A DNA stretch of 64,000 nt from Bipolaris cookei (GCA_002286855.1 NRSV01000055.1:62001-126000), one strand, 5' to 3'; positions 12,010 to 23,993 are shown, counted from the stretch's first letter. The notes: generated from the sequence alone by a model not told the origin. Numbers and translations: made by a program.

Positions 12010-15000
12010 ATGGCGCCCTCGTCGGTCCCACCCAACCCGACCGCACACAATGTTGCTCAATTATTGCCGCGATTTGTCGACGATGACCCCGACTTCCGCT
12101 TCATGGCCCTAAGTGACCTGCACGACATTCTCGTTGTCGCCCACCCTGGCCTTCTCCTTCACGATGACGTTGTTGCAGCAAAGACTGTCGAAGGCCTGCT
12201 CACGACGCTTATCGATACCAATGGCGAGGTTCAGAACCAGGCTGTCAAGTGTCTTGGCCCGTTTGTGAATAAGATCAGCGACAAGACGTTGCCAGTCATG
12301 ATTGACAAGCTCTCGACGCTCCCCACAGGAAATACAGTCGACCAGTCAATACCCGCTCTTGCTCTTCGCGAAGTCGTCGTCTCCCTCCCGCGCCCCGTCC
12401 ACGGTGCTGCGCGCAGCAAAACTGTCGTCAACGCATACAGTGCCATCAGCAGGGTACTCATTCCCCGTCTGATCGGATACAATGTTATACCCCCGGCACA
12501 ACAGGGCCTCACGCAGCCACCCAAGGGTATGTTGCAAGAGGATTTGGACAAGGGAACAGACAGCAATGCCATCGATGTGCTGACCGAGGTTGCCCGGTGC
12601 TTTGGCTCCATGTTGCAGGATGTTGAGATCCAGGCGTTGCAGCAGATCACATTCGCTATTCTTGAAAATGACAGGGCGAGCTCCATGATGAAGAAGAAGT
12701 CGGTTACTGCTATCTCCACACTGGCTGGCTACTTCTCCGATTCATTGCTGAGTGGTTTCCTATCCAAGATGATTGAGCTTCTACGTGACCCGCATCTTAC
12801 TCGCAGCAAACGAAAGTTGTATATTACTATACTAGGATCTATGGCCCGTTCTATTCCACGCAAATTTGGTCCGTATCTCAAGACTCTGGCGCCTTTCGTA
12901 CTCAGCGCGTTGAGTACCGAGGAACAAGCCGAAGAGATGGACGTATCTGATGACGAGGGAGAGCGCGACCCGGAGATCGATGAAGTTCTTGAGGCTGCCC
13001 TCATTGCGCTGGACGGCTTCCTTGCTTCCTGCTCGAACGACATGCGTGCATATACCGAAGAGACGATTGAAGCCACAACACGATACCTAAAGTACGACCC
13101 GAATCTGGCGCAAGATGATGAAGATGACGACGATATGCCAAGTGACGAAGAAGAGGCATTAGAGGGTGAGGATTTTGAAGAGGAGATTGGCTACGATGAC
13201 GATGACGATGCCAGTTGGAAAGTCCGTAGGTGTGCAGCCAAGGTTCTGTACACACTCATTTCGACACGGAGCAACGGTGATCTTCTTGAAGATGGGACTC
13301 TCTATAGTCGAGTCGCACCAGCACTCATCGCACGGTTCAAGGAACGTGAAGAAAACGTCCGCTTGGAGGTTCTGGCGACACTATCCAACTTGGTGAGGAA
13401 GTCGGGCGACGGTCCCTCGCCAGTCAAGTTTGCTGATGAGCCAACTCATGGCGGTATGATGTTACCACCAAGCAAAAAGCGTCGCCGTGGTGGCAGCGAT
13501 GCAAGCATGTTTGATCTTCAGGAGAGCTCCTCTTTATCTATGGGTTATTCTTCACCTGCACCAGTTGGCACTCCTCCAGCGGGTCCTCGGGCCAGCTTAG
13601 CGAAACTCAGCCCAGACATCGTCAAGGGTGTTGCGCAACTACTCAAGCAGACGTCGTGTCCACCGACCACTAAGCAAGCATCCATTTCATTGATCAAAGA
13701 CATCGTCATTACTCAACGTGGTGGTCTTGACGGATACCTTAGTCAGCTCATCAGTCCTGTTGTAGAAGCTGCAAAGACTACCGGAGGATCATCAAGCAGT
13801 GCTTCGGCTACAGCAAACAGTTTGCGAACTCAAGCTTTGCAGCTGATAGGAGCGATAGCAGATACCCACCCGTCCAAGTCTATCCAGCCGTATCTGGAAC
13901 CCATCGTTGATGCACTTCTTCGTGGCGTCAAGGAGAAGTATAGCAAGCTATCAATTGAGGCTCTTGCAGCGACCGAACAGGCCATCAAGGCGCTCACACC
14001 ACCTCGATCTGCTGCGTCAGGCACAGAAAACCATCAATATCTGGAATCCCTGTATGAATCACTGGTCAGTAGGATATCAGCAAACGATGCAGATGTTGAG
14101 GTGCGTCGGAGTGCCATCCATGTCCTTGGACTGCTTCTGGGTCGAAGCTCAGGAACTGAGGGTTTGCTTGCCTCGGATAAACGAACAGCTGGACTTGAGC
14201 TTTTGGCTGAGCGATTGAAGAATGAGCTTACTCGTCTTGCTTCGGTTCGTGCAATTGACTCAATTGCTGCCTACACCAAGACGAAAGATGAGCTGTCAGC
14301 CAAGTGGGTGCAGAGCGTTGCAATGGAACTTGGTGCACAATTGCGTAAAGCTAGCCGTGCTTTACGTGGTGCAAGCTTGAGCGCACTTCGCACCCTCGCA
14401 CTGAACCCACAATCGCGGAGTCAACTCGATAACCAGACTAGGATGCAGGTAGTCGAAATGCTGTTGCCTTTACTCAACGCAAACGACCTTCACCTCCTAG
14501 GTCCTGCTCTCGTTATTCTTGCTACTTTCGTCAAGGATGACGCACAAGCTATTATGACACCAAGTCTTACCGCCGCGCTATGTCAGGTTGCTCAAGGTTC
14601 CATCAGCGGAATGCCACTCGATGCATTACTTAAGCTTGTCCGTGCTATTGGTGAACAGCGCGTAGGAAAAGAGTTGATGCAAGCTTTGTTGCAACAAGTT
14701 GGTGTGTCCGGACATGCAGAGGTTGTCGGTAAAGTTATTGGTAATCTACTTGTTTATGGTGGCGACAGTGTCGGCGTGAAGCTCGAGCAGTTTGTCACTG
14801 AGCTTGAGACTGCGCAGGACGACAAGCGTCAGTGTCTTGCTCTTGTCGTACTCGGGGAATCTGCGCTGCGACTGGGATCACAGTCTACCATTGATCCCAA
14901 ACTCTTCATCAAATATTTCTCCGCAAAGTCTGAGAACGTGCCTCTTGCAGCCGCCGTTGCGCTTGGGAGAGCAGGTGCTGGAAGCGTCAGCAAGTATCTC

Positions 15001-16075
15001 CCTGTCATACTGTCAAACATGGGTCAGCCCTCCGCTCCCCAGTACTTGTTTTTGCATGCTATTAAGGAGATACTTCAGCATGATGACACAGAATCGGAGA
15101 TCATTCCGTATACTGCCACATTGTGGCAAAACCTCGTTGCCGCTTCTCAACTTGAAGACAACAAGGCGATTGGTGCAGAATGTATCGGCAGACTAACCAT
15201 CTTTGATCCGAAGACGTACCTCCCTCAACTCCAGGTAAGACAAATCCATCCTTGATATGTTCCAAGACTTACCAATTTTCTAGGCATTCTTGAACGACCG
15301 CAAGGAAAGTTTGCGTGCTATGGTCATCTCTGCATTGCGCTACACTTTCACTGATACCGATGAAGCCTATGACGAGTACCTCAAGCCAATTGTCGTGCCT
15401 ATGCTTGTTCAAATGCTCAATGAACCGGATCTGGAAAACCGCCGCTTAGCCCTCATGACCTTCAACTCTGCGATGCACAACAAGCCGGACATTATCTTAC
15501 CTGCCCTCGACCAGCTGCTGCCTCTGGCCATGAAGGAGACGGTTGTAAAACCTGAGCTCATCCGTGAGGTCCAAATGGGTCCATTCAAGCACAAGGTTGA
15601 CGACGGTCTGGAAATCCGCAAGAGTGCATATGAGACATTATACGCTCTTCTTGAGAAGGCTTTTGCACGATTGTCACCTATTGAGATCTCTGACTTCTTC
15701 GATCGTATAGTCGCTGGTGTCACTGACGAGCATGACATCCGGATCCTCTGCAATCTCATGCTTACAAAGCTTATGGCGATTGCTCCCGACCAAGTACACT
15801 CGCGCCTTGAATCGCTTGCCGAAAACTTCCGGACTGTGCTCGCTGTCAAGCCAAAGGAAAATGCTGTCAAGCAAGAGATCGAAAAGATTAACGAAGGTGC
15901 CAAAGGCGTGCTCAAGATTTCAGTTCAAATCAACAAGCGAATGGGCACTGAAGCTGGTACAGCACAGGACGACCCACAATCACGTGTCTGGGCACAGTAT
16001 TGGGAGCATATCTCAAAGGAACATCAGAACGGACTCAAAGCTGTGGCGGAGGAGCTTAAGGAGCGCGACCGCTGA
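12010..16075 (+). CDS. CAND1: CAND1 / TIP120, cullin-associated NEDD8-dissociated protein
   Basis: HEAT-repeat exchange factor that binds deneddylated cullin-RING ligases and swaps their substrate receptors. Exons 12010-15234 and 15284-16075 flank a 49-bp intron (GTAAGA...TAG) and give 1338 aa, near the ~1230 aa of animal CAND1. The N-terminus LLPRFVDDDPDFRFMALSDL matches the first HEAT repeats. An acidic stretch (about residues 365-400, ending in DDDDDASWKVRR) matches the acidic insert before SWKIRR in CAND1. Exon 2 holds the TIP120 domain (MVISALRYTF, GPFKHKVDDGLEIRKSAYE, TKLMAIAPDQV). The start is set at 12010 (caccATGG) rather than the upstream in-frame ATG at 11962, whose context is weaker. 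In Aspergillus nidulans CandA is encoded as two separate proteins; here it is one continuous chain. Confidence 0.95.
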
Positions 16076-16755
16076 TCAAGCTACCGTTCTCTTACATGTA
16101 GCCTAGGCTTGAATCGATGGACTGCTACGTGCTTGTCAACATAAGACATACTCAGGTCCAGAAATTTTCAGACCGCTATTAGATTGGGAAATTAGCGAGA
16201 CCATTTATCAAAGCTGATTCTGCCGAAGGGAAAACCTTTTGGGAAAGCTGACGTGCATTGCGTTGCGTTGCTGTGATTTGCCAGGGGATGTGCACTTTCT
16301 ATCAGCGATCGGCATAGTATTAAACGATAACAAAACAGTGCAAACACACAAAAATATAAATGCTATATGATTATGATGATGACGTATGGAGTGACAGTTG
16401 AAGCAATCTTTGTGGAATATAGTAGTCCTGACGAAAAATGCATTTTACTATTCAGATTGTCGGCCCAGAGATTGATTACCTTGAGCATCTATAGCGTGAC
16501 AAAGTGAACAACCTCGTTAAATCGCACCCTTTTTCTCTCTCATCTCATATTCTGAACCCACTAATACCAAAGGCATCTCATTAAACAATCTAATATAGAA
16601 AACATGGATGCAGGGCACACAGCAGCCGCTATGGCAGCTCAACCTACCAAAGCCGGCCCAAGATCTCTGTCATACTACCCACCCCCGTCTATCCTAACTA
16701 ATCACACAGCACATCACATCTTGATTTCTCTTAAACAAACCAGATGTACCCCTAC
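16076..16755. other. Convergent intergenic spacer
   Basis: 3' flanks of CAND1 (+) and the mucin-like gene (-). AT-rich with no supported ORF. Confidence 0.5.
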
Positions 16756-19637
16756 CTACCCCAACGTCTTCCACTTCTGCCGATCAACCTCGGGGTCATA
16801 TTCTTCCTGCAACAAGTCAGGGTCAGTAACCAATTCCTTTGGATTCACAGTCATCCAACACTCGTCGTCACTCGGCCAGCATATCCTGCCGGGCTTGTAG
16901 GGCATCAGGGGTTGCATGTGGCCAAGGACTGGTAGGGTTTTGATTGCAGGGGGTGTGGAGGTGGTGAGAGCGGAACGCGGGGAGAGAGGAGATGATGAAG
17001 GAGGAAAGGAGGAGAGAGAGGGAGACGGACTAACTGGGTTAGCGGAAACGATCGGCTCGGAGACAGCTGCGGTGGGAAAAGCTAGGACGGTGGAGGGAGG
17101 AGCAGAAGCAGTGGATGTAGCTGGGGAAGCGAAATGTGCTGAGAAAGTGGCGGAGGGATTGTTGGCAGAGTCTGTGACTGGGCTTGTGGCTATGTCTTCT
17201 CCGCCGATGACCACGGTATAAATCTTTATGGGGGGATTCTGCGAGTGTGCGAGTGATGCAGTGACAATTATGGTCCGATAGCGTGGGACCAGTGGGAAGT
17301 CTCTGTGGCGTGGCTCGATGGATGAGGTCATGGGTGTGGGGAAGTTTGTTGGAAAGACAGGGAAGATGTCGAAAGGGCTGAGCGAGATGATGGGCAGAGT
17401 TGGTATTGCGGAAGGAGTGGTGGGGACTGCCAAAGATAGAGGGGCTGTTGAGGGGGCTGCTGAAGGAGTGGCCAGGGCCACCGTAGGAGTGCCCAAAGCA
17501 CTGGTGGAAGTACCTGGGGTCACCAAAGGACTAGCTGAAAACTGTGAAGAAGGTTTCAAGGCCACAGAGGAGGTACCTGGGACTAATGGAGTACTTGGGG
17601 TCACTGAAAGAGCAGCGGGCAGAACTGAAGGGGTGGTTGGCGAAATCGAAGGGGTAGCTGGGACTGCTAAAGGGGCTACAGAAGAAGTAGCCAAAGCTAC
17701 CGAGGAACTAGCTGAGACCGCTGAAGGACCATCTGGAAGTGGTGAAGAGGTACTTAGGGCCGCGGAGGGGGTAACTGGTACCACTGGAGAGGTAGCTATG
17801 GCCACTGAAGAGTTACTTAAGACTGAGGAAGATGTAACCGGAACTGTTGAAGGAGCAATTGGGATCAGTGAGGTAGCTGGGACTACTGGAGAAGTAGCTG
17901 GAAGTATTGAAGGAGTATCCAAGGCTATGGAGGGGGTACTCAAGACCTTAGCAGGGGTAACTGTGGTTCCTGACAAGGTGACTTGGGCCTTTGAAGGGGC
18001 AACTGGGGCCCTCAGAGAAGTGCTTAGGGCCACTGAGGGAGTACCCGATACCTTGGAAGTTGCATTCGAGGCCACAGAAGTTGGAGCGGAAATGTTAGGG
18101 ACAGGGGCCTTGGCTGAGAGAGCAGTGAAAGTAGAGAGAGCTGCAGTCATGGAAGAAGATTGGCTTTGAATCTTGGAGCTGGTAACTGCCTGACTTTTGA
18201 TCCCAGTGGCCGAGACCTGGGCCTTGGGTGGGATGGAAGATGAGCTAACGGGAGTAGGGCTGGTAGGCTTTAAGGAGGAAGCGATGACAGGAAGAGCAGC
18301 AGGCTTTGAGGAAGAAGAGCCGACAGGAGGAATAGCGGGCTTTGAGGAAGAAGGGCTAGCGGAGATGGAAGCAGGGGTGGATACGACTGGCACATCAGGG
18401 ATAGCGCTGGGCAGTCGAGGGACTGGAACTAGGAGATTGTCGAAGTTGTAGCAGGCAGTACCCTTAACGTCGACTCGGCGAAGACTTGGTCATATATTTA
18501 GTCTCTATCTGCAATTATAGAGAGAATACAGGATATTAGTGGTTAGACATACCCATAAGAATCCGTCTCGGAGATCTGAACATCACCGCGGCGTTGACCC
18601 AGGTTTGTAGCAAAGCTGCAAAAATGTCAGATCTCTGACTCCAATGGATTTTTAAGGAGTCATTCAGCAAGTACTTACAGAGCGGGCCAATACTCGGAGA
18701 ACATGGCGCAATGCTGGGCAACTGGGACTCCATTCCGGCGCTGTATGTAGGTGTTGACGAAGCGACACTTGCGGCTTTGGAGATCACTATCACCAGCAAC
18801 CTTGCAAGAGTCAAGGCACCTCTGTGCATCGAATCTACCATCGTGCCAGGCCGCCATGCCCATGTAGGTGTCTGCGCCGTTGCAGTCAAGAGGTACTTGA
18901 ATAGCACCGCCATTTTGGTACTTTTCCACAACCCAGTTCTTGAGGACGTTTGAGGAACCGTCTTTTCGATTGCTAAAAGTAATATCTTTGATGTACGCGT
19001 TAGAACCAGCCATGACGATACGGAACTGTTCCCGGAGCTGTCCATTGTTGATGCTGACTTTGGGCAGGATGGTGCCGGACCACAGAGTGCACTTGATCAT
19101 AGTGCTGGATGAGGGGTTAGAGCATTTTGGACCAGGCTTGTACATAGGCGTACGCTCAAAGAAGATACCGAATATGTTGCATTTGCCGTCTTTATTACAT
19201 TCTGCAGCACCTAAAGAAGTTCAGTGTGATGAAAGACATTTCTGTTTGCGAGTTTGACTAAAGAGGAATTGAGGCCCAGACTAGCCATAAGATGTTGCGG
19301 TACAGGGATCGTGAGTTTAGAAAGAACGATGTGCCCACTTACACTTGTTGACATCATACGAGTCCAAGTCAATGTAGCGAACGAATTGAGAGGGCTCATT
19401 GAAGGTGGTGAGCAGGTTGGAGTACGCCTGGATATAGCCAATGGGCGTAATCGCGGAAGTCGTTGCCAACGAGAAGGCGGGAAAGGATTGGAATGCCTCT
19501 GCAGTATCAGGCCGAGGGATGAGACCGTGACCATGAGGCAGGGGCTCGCATGCACGCTCGACGTTGGGAATGGCGGGTGCTGCGAGGACAGTCAAGACTG
19601 CAGCACCGACGGCGAGAAGCTGGTGGAGAGGAGACAT
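16756..19637 (-). CDS. Secreted PAN-like protein with long Ser/Thr/Pro/Ala mucin-like region
   Basis: Four minus-strand exons, 19637-19343, 19210-18679, 18615-18553 and 18484-16756, give 872 aa; introns are 132, 63 and 68 bp and all phases agree. The N-terminus (MSPLHQLLAVGAAVLTVLAA) is a signal peptide. Residues about 75-300 resemble a fungal secreted family with paired Cys: SYDVNKCAAEC followed by CNIFGIFFER, and further on CRFVNTYIQRRNGVPVAQHC and FATNLGQRRGD, a PAN/apple-like arrangement. Exon 4 encodes about 545 residues of degenerate ~10-residue Ser/Thr/Pro/Ala/Val units (for example TPSVALSTS, SSVALATSS), which would be heavily O-glycosylated. The C-terminal ~50 residues are a compact non-repetitive segment with two Cys (RICWPSDDECW). 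No GPI signal is visible. Likely a cell-wall or extracellular mucin; its ligand is unknown. The weakest point is the last intron, chosen because it gives GLRRVDVKGTACYNFDN in frame. Confidence 0.8.
16990..18200. repeat. Degenerate repeats coding the mucin-like region
   Basis: The DNA shows many imperfect ~30-bp units that on the minus strand encode Ser/Thr/Pro/Ala-rich decapeptides such as TPSVALSTS variants. The repeats also keep a plus-strand frame open over 283 codons, which is treated as an artefact. Confidence 0.6.
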
Positions 19638-20809
19638 GTTGCTCAGTTAGTACAAAACCTGCGTTGTTGTATGCCCGAGGTGAGTGTCAAAGCTTCTCTA
19701 CTTGGAAAAGAGGAATGAACGTTATATGAGTAGATCTGTGTGCGAGCAGGATGGTAGGGGATTGGCGAAAACGCAAGTTTCCTGGTATCCACTGGGTCAA
19801 TCTTCCACCATTACCATAAATTTCCAGAGAAATGTAGCCAGTAATGGCATTGTGATGATTTTCCAGGGACCCGTATGTATGCAATCAAATTCAAAATTAC
19901 AGCCACACAACATTGACATGTGTGCTGACCACTCACAATATGCTTGACCAACATCCAGACAGAGCGCTACGGCTTTCAACAATTCAAAGTACAAAACTTC
20001 GTTGAAAGATTTCGATTGCATCAGGAACTCTACAGCACCTCAGATCTACCATAAAATTGTTCGTCTGTGCACATGCAAAGACTTATGTCGCACAGCCTGA
20101 GTGAGTTTGGACTGAGCTACAAGTAATGAGGAATATTGGAGACAGGAGAACCAACACTCATAAAGACAGTAGTTAGGAGTTTTCATCCAGAACCAGCAAG
20201 TGAACCATTTTCTTGCGATATGGCGGTTGAGGTTAGGGTGGTCTGGCCTACACCCGGCTTTCACCCAATGGGTTCCCTATTAGGCAATTCAAACTCAGCA
20301 TCTAATATAGAGGATAGTTGGTAGAGCTCAAGAACATAGTAATTGAAACGAAATAATATCAAAAGAACGATGGCCAAGGGTGATAATGGCTGTTGAGGCA
20401 AGCGAGCCACTAGCTACGGAACGAGGTACCCATTCAACCTTCTACCATAGACCAAGCACCCACTAAATTATTTCCTACTTTTGGGAGTTTTCATCAAGTG
20501 TCAAAAACAGATGCAAAGTCACCAGTTGTAAGCCCATAATGGCTGTTACACACCATTGACACACCATTCGCGAAAAGCAAGACGGTTCACCAAGTGAGGT
20601 TCGAGCAAGCTCCACCCTACCTACTGTAAACGTCATAGCCGCATTTCCGCACCCAACCAACATAGTACTCTCCAAATCACACCTGACACAATCCCAATCA
20701 ATATCTCGCAACCAATTTCCCTCCGTTTTCCAGGCTATTCCATCAATAAACCCTGATTCTAATTCCCAAGAACTAGGTGGGTAAATAAAAGCACAAACAG
20801 TGTGTCAAA
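19638..20809. other. Divergent promoter region
   Basis: 1.2 kb between the starts of the mucin-like gene (-) and the PARG-like gene (+). No ORF with protein-like character and no repeat ends were seen. Confidence 0.5.
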
Positions 20810-22228
20810 ATGGGCCGCACAGAGAAATCCCAGGGTCTAGCGCCACCCGCGATTCGCAAAGATATCCGAGCCAAGCAGGCGCGCCACATCATCAACAAAG
20901 TGGTGCCTGCGCTTCTGACATCGAATGCAAAAACAAGGCGGGGTGTAGATAGCAGCGAATTGATCGTCAATCCGGGCATCAATGGAGCATCAAGACAAAT
21001 AGACCTTAGCAGCGCCCGTCCAGAAGGCGATGATAACGCAGTATACGTAAAGAGAAAAGGCCAAGGGCGACGAAAAGCAAAAGGCAGCGACGTCCTTGAT
21101 GAAGACATCGTCACAGGCATAAACGATGCAAAAAGAGACGGAACCAAAACCTCATCAAAAGGCAAAAGCCGCAAACGCAATGACTCCCTCGACGAAGGCC
21201 TCTCAAACATCACTCTCCACCCCATTCTCTCATCTTCCTCCCCAAAATCCCGCACCATCCGCATAATAACAACCGACACCCTAACAGCCGCGCACCTCCT
21301 TTCCCATCCTACCTCCAAACCATCCACCAAAAAAACTCCAAACACATGCATCCTGAACATGGCATCCCCGCTTCGTCCAGGCGGCGGCGTCTACCTAGGC
21401 GCAACCTCGCAAGAAGAATTCCTCTGCGCACGTACCACGCTCCTCCCCTCCCTCAAAGAACAATACTACCGACTCCCGGAATACGGTGGCATCTACACAC
21501 CCGATGTCCTCGTCTTCCGCAACCCCGGTCCGCTGGGCGATAGCCACGGCGAGCTAGCGCCCACGGAGCGCTGGTACGTCGATGTTATCACGGCGGGTAT
21601 GCTACGCTTTCCGGAGCTAGAAGGGGAAGAAGATGAGGAGAAGAGATTGGGGAGAAAGGATCGAGAGATTGTGGAGAAGAAGATTAGAGGGGTGTTGAGG
21701 ATTGCTGAGCAGAAGGGGGTGAGTAGGTTGGTGCTGGGGGCGTGGGGGTGCGGTGCGTATGGGAATCCGGTTCAGGATGTTGCGGGGGCGTTTCGGAGGG
21801 TGCTGGATGGGGGTGTGGCGAGAGGCAAGAAGAAGAGTAGAGATGTGGGTGGGAGTATGGAGACGTGGTCTGGGATTGAAGAAGTGGTTTTTGCGATTGC
21901 GAATCGTAAGATGGCGATGGATTTTGCGGGTGCGTTTGGTGGAGAGATTGAAGTGGAAGATGGACCTGGGACTGGTGATGGGGACAGTGAGGATGAAGAG
22001 GAAGATGCAGTTGCGGAAGAACTGAGGAAGAAGATCCACGAGATGGAGGGGCAGATAAGTCAGGTTTGGAATGCTGATCTCAAGGCGAGGATGACGGTTA
22101 TTCTTGACGGATTGAAAGCACAGCTGAGGGAAAGAGAAGGTACTCCTGAGACGAGCATGGCCAATGAAGAAGAAGACAGCGAAGAGGAGCAAGACGAATA
22201 TGGAGATGAGGGCAGTGAAGAAGAATAG
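20810..22228 (+). CDS. Microbial-type PARG catalytic domain protein (TIGR02452 family)
   Basis: Probable ADP-ribose-binding or poly(ADP-ribose) glycohydrolase-type protein. Single exon, 472 aa. Residues 1-130 are basic and low complexity, probably nuclear. The catalytic-type domain (about 130-380) has LNMASPLRPGGGVYLGATSQ followed by EEFLCARTTL: the PARG signature of a GGG (191-193) followed eight residues later by QEE (201-203), where the second Glu is the expected catalytic residue. Other family features are an N-terminal IRIITTDTLTAAHLL-type segment, VITAGMLRFP, and LVLGAWGCGAYGNPVQDVAGAFR near the end of the macrodomain-like fold. The C-terminus is acidic and Glu-rich. It is tail to tail with the pseudouridine synthase; the stop codons are only 47 bp apart. 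Confidence 0.9.
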   Translation: MGRTEKSQGLAPPAIRKDIRAKQARHIINKVVPALLTSNAKTRRGVDSSELIVNPGINGASRQIDLSSARPEGDDNAVYVKRKGQGRRKAKGSDVLDEDIVTGINDAKRDGTKTSSKGKSRKRNDSLDEGLSNITLHPILSSSSPKSRTIRIITTDTLTAAHLLSHPTSKPSTKKTPNTCILNMASPLRPGGGVYLGATSQEEFLCARTTLLPSLKEQYYRLPEYGGIYTPDVLVFRNPGPLGDSHGELAPTERWYVDVITAGMLRFPELEGEEDEEKRLGRKDREIVEKKIRGVLRIAEQKGVSRLVLGAWGCGAYGNPVQDVAGAFRRVLDGGVARGKKKSRDVGGSMETWSGIEEVVFAIANRKMAMDFAGAFGGEIEVEDGPGTGDGDSEDEEEDAVAEELRKKIHEMEGQISQVWNADLKARMTVILDGLKAQLREREGTPETSMANEEEDSEEEQDEYGDEGSEEE

Positions 22229-22275
22229 TCAGCAAACAAGAATGCATTGCGGGGTATCTTAATCTAATAACTTTT

Positions 22276-23679
22276 CTATGAAATCTCAACTTTTTCTTTA
22301 GGCTCCTCATCCTCCAGTCCCAGCTTCTTCAAATCAACAGCCAAGGGATCACTCTCTTCGGTACCCTCGGTAGGGCCTTCATAGCCAGGTGGGGGGAGAG
22401 CCCAATCAGGCAATCCAGTCTGATAGTCCCACTTTCCTTCCTCGCATCGATATCTCCTGGCGTGGAGATAGATGCCGAGCTCATGCACGCCTGGGTCACT
22501 ATACAGATCCGTATCGCAGACTTTGCACTTTTCGCCCGTCATGCGTTCGGCTTTGCGCTTGTTGTATGCATCTACCATTTCGTCGTGGTAGGCGACTGCA
22601 TCAGCAACTTCTTCCTTGCCCATGCGCGAGAGGCGGGACATGATGTCTTCGTCGTCTTCATCTTCGGATTGTCCACGGCCAAGGGCGGGTCCAAACACGC
22701 GCTGGTTAGCGTAGATGGGGTCGTTGGAAATGGGATGGCCGAGAAACTGGAGGTGGACGCGCAGTTGGTGGGTCCGGCCCGTCACAGGGAAGCAGCGCAC
22801 GATGGAGTAGCCACGGAGTTTCTTCCATGGTTGGCCTTCAGGACCTGTCTCGCATTCCTGCTCTTGGGTGCCATTTCCATTGTCTTTCGGCGGGTAGTAT
22901 GCAAGTCGCTTGAAGACTGTCTTTGCCTCCTTGCCATTGGCGCGAACGCGATTGAGACCCAGCTTGGGACTGATTTGGAGTATGGGCTTTTCACACAGAA
23001 TCTCGCCCTCTGGAAACTCGCCAACGACTCGTGTGATGTACTCCTTTTTGACAGTCCTTCCTCGTATCTGCGCGCTCATGTCCTCTGCAGCCTGCTTGTG
23101 TTTTCCAATGAACATGATACCACTGGTGAGGCGGTCCAGTCTGTTGCAGGGTAGGGGATTCCAACCGTATCCACGATCGGCGCGCATGATTTCGATGATG
23201 GAGTTGAAGTTGTAGCGACCGGCGGGGTGGACTGGCATACCCGCAGGCTTGTTGATGACAATCATGTCATTGTCCTCGTGAACGATGCCGATGGGCTGGG
23301 CAGTGCAGGGCGGCTCATGGCGGTGCAGCGTGTGGGAGATGATATCGCCGTTGTTGATGATTGTCTTTGTACTGGGTACGGGCTTGCCGTTGACAACGAC
23401 GCGGCCATCGATGATGGCCTGTTCATAGTACTCGGCGGGTCTGTCGCGAAACTCGCTCGCGAAGATCTCGAGAATTTCGCGGCCCCGCCATCGCTGTTTG
23501 CAGTAGGTGTTGTATGTGTAGTGATAGGGTGTCACCTTACGCAGACCATCCTCGAGGTAGTATGGCGGCGGCCAGGGATCGCAGGGCGTAATGGCCACGA
23601 CCGGCGGCTCTTTCCACGGAAACTTGTCGTCGGGCAGAGGCGGATATTTGTCGCGCGGAGAAGAAGGCACAAGGGCCAT
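22276..23679 (-). CDS. PUS9: RluA-family tRNA pseudouridine synthase, Pus9/Rib2-like
   Basis: Isomerises uridine to pseudouridine in tRNA (position 32 is the target of Pus9 and Pus8). From the first in-frame ATG (23679, MALVPSSPRDKY) it is 467 aa. An S4-like region (about residues 60-140) includes YEQAIIDGRVVVNGKPVPS. The catalytic domain has INKPAGMPVHPAGRYNFNS and CNRLDRLTSGIMFIGK, whose Asp in RLDRLTSG is the catalytic residue, then FPVTGRTHQLRVHLQFLGHP. A C-terminal CKVC pair and YLHARRYRCE follow. There is no deaminase domain as in Rib2, so Pus9 is favoured. The frame stays open upstream to 23865 and would add a presequence-like stretch (PRILAFLASKGRLP); an upstream exon carrying the true start and a mitochondrial signal is possible. 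Confidence 0.9.
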   Translation of the reverse strand: MALVPSSPRDKYPPLPDDKFPWKEPPVVAITPCDPWPPPYYLEDGLRKVTPYHYTYNTYCKQRWRGREILEIFASEFRDRPAEYYEQAIIDGRVVVNGKPVPSTKTIINNGDIISHTLHRHEPPCTAQPIGIVHEDNDMIVINKPAGMPVHPAGRYNFNSIIEIMRADRGYGWNPLPCNRLDRLTSGIMFIGKHKQAAEDMSAQIRGRTVKKEYITRVVGEFPEGEILCEKPILQISPKLGLNRVRANGKEAKTVFKRLAYYPPKDNGNGTQEQECETGPEGQPWKKLRGYSIVRCFPVTGRTHQLRVHLQFLGHPISNDPIYANQRVFGPALGRGQSEDEDDEDIMSRLSRMGKEEVADAVAYHDEMVDAYNKRKAERMTGEKCKVCDTDLYSDPGVHELGIYLHARRYRCEEGKWDYQTGLPDWALPPPGYEGPTEGTEESDPLAVDLKKLGLEDEEPKEKVEIS

Positions 23680-23861
23680 GGAGGGTGAGCCTGGGCGAGT
23701 GTGGGCGACGGGCAGGCGGCCCTTGGAGGCGAGAAATGCGAGGATGCGTGGAGACGGCGCCAGAATCGCGGGGCTTGGAGGGGTTGAAGGTCTGTACCGA
23801 AAAAAACGACTTGGGACGACGTGGGGGTCACCGCGATGTGGCTGGTAAGCATCGTGTCCGG

Positions 23862-23993
23862 CCAATCACACCACTTCCAATCGCGTCGGGTGGCGCAGCA
23901 ATTGACACTGTTCAATGCTGTCAGCCACTTCCGATACAACCGGATGGGAGCTATTTAGGCGGGATAGAAATCGAGTGATGGCTGACACCAATC
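23862..23993. promoter_or_regulatory. Three CCAAT-type boxes in a bidirectional promoter
   Basis: CCAAT occurs at 23862-23866, about 23877 and about 23988, between the divergent PUS9-like and thioesterase genes. Such boxes bind the HAP/CBF complex in fungi. Function is inferred only from motif and position. Confidence 0.35.

Noticed and set aside
17318..18169. Plus-strand 283-codon ORF rich in Glu, Val, Gly, Thr and Ala (LEA-like look)
   Set aside because: Exactly antisense to the Ser/Thr/Pro repeat exon of the mucin-like gene; repeat composition keeps the opposite frame open, and there is no independent start or splice context.
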